Shown piece after piece: positions 25,466 to 26,858 of a stretch of 26,858 nucleotides of DNA (within the stretch, counting starts at the first letter, position 1; each line of letters begins with the position of its first letter). The notes under the pieces are model-generated. The model worked only from the letters and a program-made list of their open reading frames with translations. It did no database searches and was not told where the DNA came from. A program made the translations under genes and the position numbers. This stretch comes from Clostridiales bacterium (lineage in GTDB: Bacteria; Bacillota; Clostridia; Christensenellales; Aristaeellaceae): positions 1-26,858 of the forward strand of contig SFHK01000049.1 in NCBI GenBank assembly GCA_004556395.1, read 5' to 3'.

Positions 25466-26848
25466 ATGGAACGGGAAGTTGCATGGAAATCCTATACGGA
25501 CGCGGAGCGCGCCCATTTGGAGCAGGTAAGCGCGCGCTATCGCGCGTTTCTTGACAACGGCAAGACCGAGCGCGAATGCGTGACCGAGGTCGTGAAGCTG
25601 GCCGAGGCGAAGGGCTACACGAATCTGGAAGACAAAATCGCCCGCGGCGAAGCGCTGAAGGCGGGCGACAAGGTGTATTCCGACTGGATGGGCAAGAGCA
25701 TCATGCTCTTCATCATCGGCAAGGCGCCCATGGAAAAGGGCATCAACATTCTGGGCGCGCACATCGATTCTCCGCGCATGGACGTAAAGCAGAACCCGCT
25801 GTATGAGGACGGCGGTCTGGCGTATCTGGACACACATTATTACGGCGGCATCAAGAACTATCAGTGGGTCACCATTCCGCTTGCGCTGCACGGCGTCGTC
25901 GTGAAGAAGGACGGCACCGTCGTGACCATCTCCGTGGGCGAGGATGAGAACGATCCCGTGTTCTGCGTCAGCGATCTTCTGATTCACCTGAGCCATGAAC
26001 GCATGGGCAAGCCGGCCAGCGACGTGATCGAGGGCGAGCAGCTGGACGTGATCATCGGCGGCGCGCCGCTGAACGACGAGGACAAGGAGCCCGTCAGGCG
26101 CAACGCGATGAAGCTGATTGCGGAGAAGTACGGCATCGAGGAAGAGGATTTCCTTTCCGCCGAGATCGAGGTCGTACCCGCCGGCAAGGCGCGCGATCTG
26201 GGCTTTGACCGCTCCATGATTCTGGCCTATGGCCACGACGACCGCGTGTGCGCCTATGCGCAGGTGGAAGCGATGTTCGATATCGACGTGGTGCCGGAGA
26301 AGACCGTGTGCTGCATCCTTACCGACAAGGAAGAAATCGGCTCCGTCGGCGCGACCGGCATGCGCGCCCGCTTCTTCGAGAACGCGATTGCCGAGATGAT
26401 GGCGCTTCACGGCGAGGAAGGCGACCTGCGCCTGCGCCGCGCGCTGACCAACAGCCGCATGCTGTCCTGCGACGTGTCCGCGGGCTATGATCCCAACTTC
26501 GCGTCCGCGTTTGACAAGAAGAACAGCGCGTATCTGGGCCGCGGCGTGTGCTTCAACAAGTACACTGGCTCCCGCGGAAAGTCCGGCTCCAACGACGCGA
26601 ACGCCGAATATCTGGCGGACGTGCGCCGCGTGATGGACGAGGGCGGCGTGTTCTTCCAGACGGCCGAGCTCGGAAAGGTCAATCAGGGCGGCGGCGGCAC
26701 CATCGCTTATATCTGCGCGCTCTACGGCATGAACGTGGTCGATTCCGGCGTGGCCGTGCTCAGCATGCACGCGCCGTGGGAGATCATCTCCAAGGCCGAC
26801 CTGTACGAAGCCTATAAGGGCTATAAAGCGTTCGTCCTGAACGCGTAA
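25466..26848 (+). CDS. M18 family zinc aminopeptidase
   Basis: A 460-aa cytosolic metallo-aminopeptidase that removes N-terminal residues from peptides. Metal and catalytic residues are visible in order: GAHIDSPRMD (His99, Asp101), YGHDDRVCAY (Asp258/Asp259), TDKEEIGSVGATG (Glu289, Glu290) and SMHAPWEI (His435). The size is that of the clostridial M18 group. I chose the ATG at 25466, with GGAGGCAG upstream. The same frame is open back to 25256, but that part is repeat and carries no family sequence. The gene is complete; 10 nt of the window remain after its TAA. Confidence 0.95.
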   Translation: MEREVAWKSYTDAERAHLEQVSARYRAFLDNGKTERECVTEVVKLAEAKGYTNLEDKIARGEALKAGDKVYSDWMGKSIMLFIIGKAPMEKGINILGAHIDSPRMDVKQNPLYEDGGLAYLDTHYYGGIKNYQWVTIPLALHGVVVKKDGTVVTISVGEDENDPVFCVSDLLIHLSHERMGKPASDVIEGEQLDVIIGGAPLNDEDKEPVRRNAMKLIAEKYGIEEEDFLSAEIEVVPAGKARDLGFDRSMILAYGHDDRVCAYAQVEAMFDIDVVPEKTVCCILTDKEEIGSVGATGMRARFFENAIAEMMALHGEEGDLRLRRALTNSRMLSCDVSAGYDPNFASAFDKKNSAYLGRGVCFNKYTGSRGKSGSNDANAEYLADVRRVMDEGGVFFQTAELGKVNQGGGGTIAYICALYGMNVVDSGVAVLSMHAPWEIISKADLYEAYKGYKAFVLNA

Positions 26849-26858
26849 GCCAAACCCA

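Overview
The window looks like chromosomal DNA from a GC-rich member of the Clostridia, possibly a gut Christensenellales-type lineage. The lineage is an inference. It rests on the Bacillota-type order rimP-nusA-ylxR-ylxQ-infB-rbfA-nrnA-truB, on AddB rather than RecBCD, on an LplABC-type sugar importer without its own ATPase, on strong AGGAGG ribosome binding sites and on many sigma-A promoters with 17-bp spacers. No rRNA, tRNA, CRISPR array, prophage or transposase gene was seen.

Layout. Positions 1-600 hold an inverted repeat and a small orphan exported protein. A gap (GAPDH) gene lies on the minus strand with its own promoter and terminator. Divergent from it, a near-consensus promoter with a structured leader drives a long plus-strand translation and ribosome-assembly operon (about 1.93-9.58 kb), which runs on into addB. 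Facing terminators at about 13 kb separate addB from a minus-strand carbohydrate ABC transporter operon (two permeases, then the solute-binding protein), transcribed from a consensus promoter at about 16.65 kb. A divergent promoter reads a small membrane protein. Then comes a tight plus-strand operon: Lrp/AsnC regulator, aminotransferase, nucleoside phosphorylase, DUF2974 lipase-like protein, proC and a GtrA-like membrane protein. A convergent DJ-1/PfpI gene and its divergent WYL regulator share a short control region. An SGNH hydrolase and an M18 aminopeptidase close the window.

The genes themselves are mostly ordinary; the noteworthy parts lie between them. First, a 126-bp sequence occurs twice (17393-17518 and 25220-25345, 7 mismatches). 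Each copy starts on the stop codon of the upstream gene. The second copy has a terminal inverted repeat next to TA dinucleotides, like a small non-autonomous mobile element. The first copy has lost its right end and now forms the region upstream of the Lrp gene. Second, two hairpin units lie between gtrA and the DJ-1 gene. They share constant ends but have stems of unrelated sequence that still pair perfectly, and a remnant of the DJ-1 gene's 3' end, including an in-frame stop codon, lies between them. Other points of interest are an AddB whose P-loop is degenerate and which has no addA next to it, a terminator-like hairpin inside the infB operon, and inverted repeats placed as operators in three promoters.
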